Assembly (NCBI GenBank): GCA_003695015.1
Contig: RFJD01000281.1
Span: forward strand, 1-9,525
Length of the DNA stretch: 9,525 nucleotides
Direction: 5' to 3'
Origin: Verrucomicrobiota bacterium
GTDB taxonomy: Bacteria > Verrucomicrobiota > Verrucomicrobiia > Limisphaerales > J093
Made by a program: the position numbers and the translations under genes. The notes below the pieces were generated by a model. That model was not told the DNA's origin, did not search any database, and was given only the letters and a program-made list of their open reading frames with translations. This document shows, piece after piece, positions 9,276-9,525 of the stretch; positions within the stretch are counted from its first letter, which is position 1; each line of letters opens with the position of its first letter.

Positions 9276-9318
9276 TCCGTCCCGCCGGCGCCCCATGCCG
9301 GCGGGGCGGAGTTGTTTG
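9276..9318 (+). terminator. Intrinsic terminator of the ROK-like gene
   Basis: Bases 9276-9289 pair with 9297-9310 in a 14-base stem with one T.G wobble, around a 7-base loop. GTTGTTTG follows. It lies 26 bases after the stop codon. Confidence 0.75.
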
Positions 9319-9330
9319 AGGCCCCACCGG

Positions 9331-9355
9331 CAAAACCGTCCGCCAAGACGGCGGA
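9331..9355 (-). terminator. Intrinsic terminator of the right-edge membrane-protein gene
   Basis: On the minus strand TCCGCC pairs with GGCGGA (9355-9350 with 9344-9339) around a 5-base loop, then CGG and TTTT follow (9338-9332). It starts nine bases after the TGA of the minus-strand gene at 9364, supporting that gene as real. Confidence 0.62.
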
Positions 9356-9363
9356 GGCGGCCG

Positions 9364-9525
9364 TCACTTCTCGACGCGCGGTTCCACCAAGGCCCGCAAT
9401 CGCCGGCTCAAGATCCGCCGGCACAGCACCGACCAGAACAGCGCGTTCACCCAACCCAGACCGCACCAGAGCCCGATCCAGAACCAGATGCCGGCATCGC
9501 CGAGGAAGCTCCCGAAGGCGGGCCA
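9364..9525 (-). CDS. C-terminal end of a membrane protein (cut by the right edge)
   Basis: Reading the minus strand inward from the right edge gives an open frame of 53 codons ending in TGA (9366-9364). The segment FWIGLWCGLGWVNALFWSVLC forms one clear membrane helix, though it is written here in parts only: FWIGLWCGLG then WVNALFWSVLC. It is followed by a strongly basic end (CRRILSRRLRALVEPRVEK), as expected for a cytoplasmic C-terminal tail after the last helix. The start lies beyond the window, so length, number of helices and family are unknown. A hairpin with a T tract directly after the stop supports a real gene end. It converges on the ROK-like gene. Another open frame over the same bases, ending at 9230, runs through both hairpins and is not believed. 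Confidence 0.68.
   Translation of the reverse strand, partial: WPAFGSFLGDAGIWFWIGLWCGLGWVNALFWSVLCRRILSRRLRALVEPRVEK

Noticed and set aside
7561..9333. A 590-codon minus-strand open frame opposite the ROK-like gene
   Set aside because: It runs through the ROK-like terminator and mirrors the codon pattern of the real gene, with no domain of its own.
9230..9466. A 78-codon minus-strand frame across the ROK-like gene end
   Set aside because: It reads through both terminator hairpins and into the ROK-like gene, and lacks the membrane helix seen in the competing frame that ends at 9364.

Overview
The window is very GC-rich with strongly GC-biased third codon positions and reads as an ordinary stretch of bacterial chromosome. 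The mix of a secreted family 2 glycoside hydrolase with an extra C-terminal jelly roll, an IolE-type TIM-barrel protein, a ROK-like sugar kinase homologue, and promoters that sit almost on the start codon suggests Verrucomicrobiota (Limisphaerales/Pedosphaeraceae-like). That placement is an inference from gene style, not from a marker gene.

Layout. (1) 2-808 (+): the C-terminal part of a sugar phosphate isomerase/epimerase-like TIM barrel, cut by the left edge. (2) 905-3190 (-): a secreted GH2 glycosidase, convergent with gene 1, with two hairpins in the 96-base gap. (3) 3191-3591: 401 bases without a recognisable gene, between the divergent GH2 gene and a small gene. (4) 3592-3816 (+): a 74-residue single-pass membrane protein with a CxCxxC motif. 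(5) 3881-4294, 4364-6841 and 6855-7634 (+): hsp20, lon and a LolA-like exported protein, tightly spaced and probably one transcript from a promoter at 3842-3870. (6) 7762-9249 (+): a ROK-like sugar kinase homologue with a long N-terminal extension. (7) 9364-9525 (-): the C-terminal 53 residues of a membrane protein that enters from the right edge, convergent with the ROK-like gene. Each convergent gene there has its own terminator-like hairpin.

How the genes fit together. The flanks are carbohydrate-handling genes (isomerase/epimerase-like, GH2, ROK-like kinase). The middle is a protein quality-control unit: a small heat-shock holdase, the ATP-dependent protease Lon, and a periplasmic lipoprotein-sorting-like protein. 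No mobile element, CRISPR array, tRNA or rRNA was seen. I see no clearly new multi-gene system. The points most worth a second look are the almost leaderless promoter arrangement of two adjacent genes, the CxCxxC mini membrane protein, the Cys/His cluster in Hsp20, and the loss of the ROK zinc motif in the kinase-like protein.
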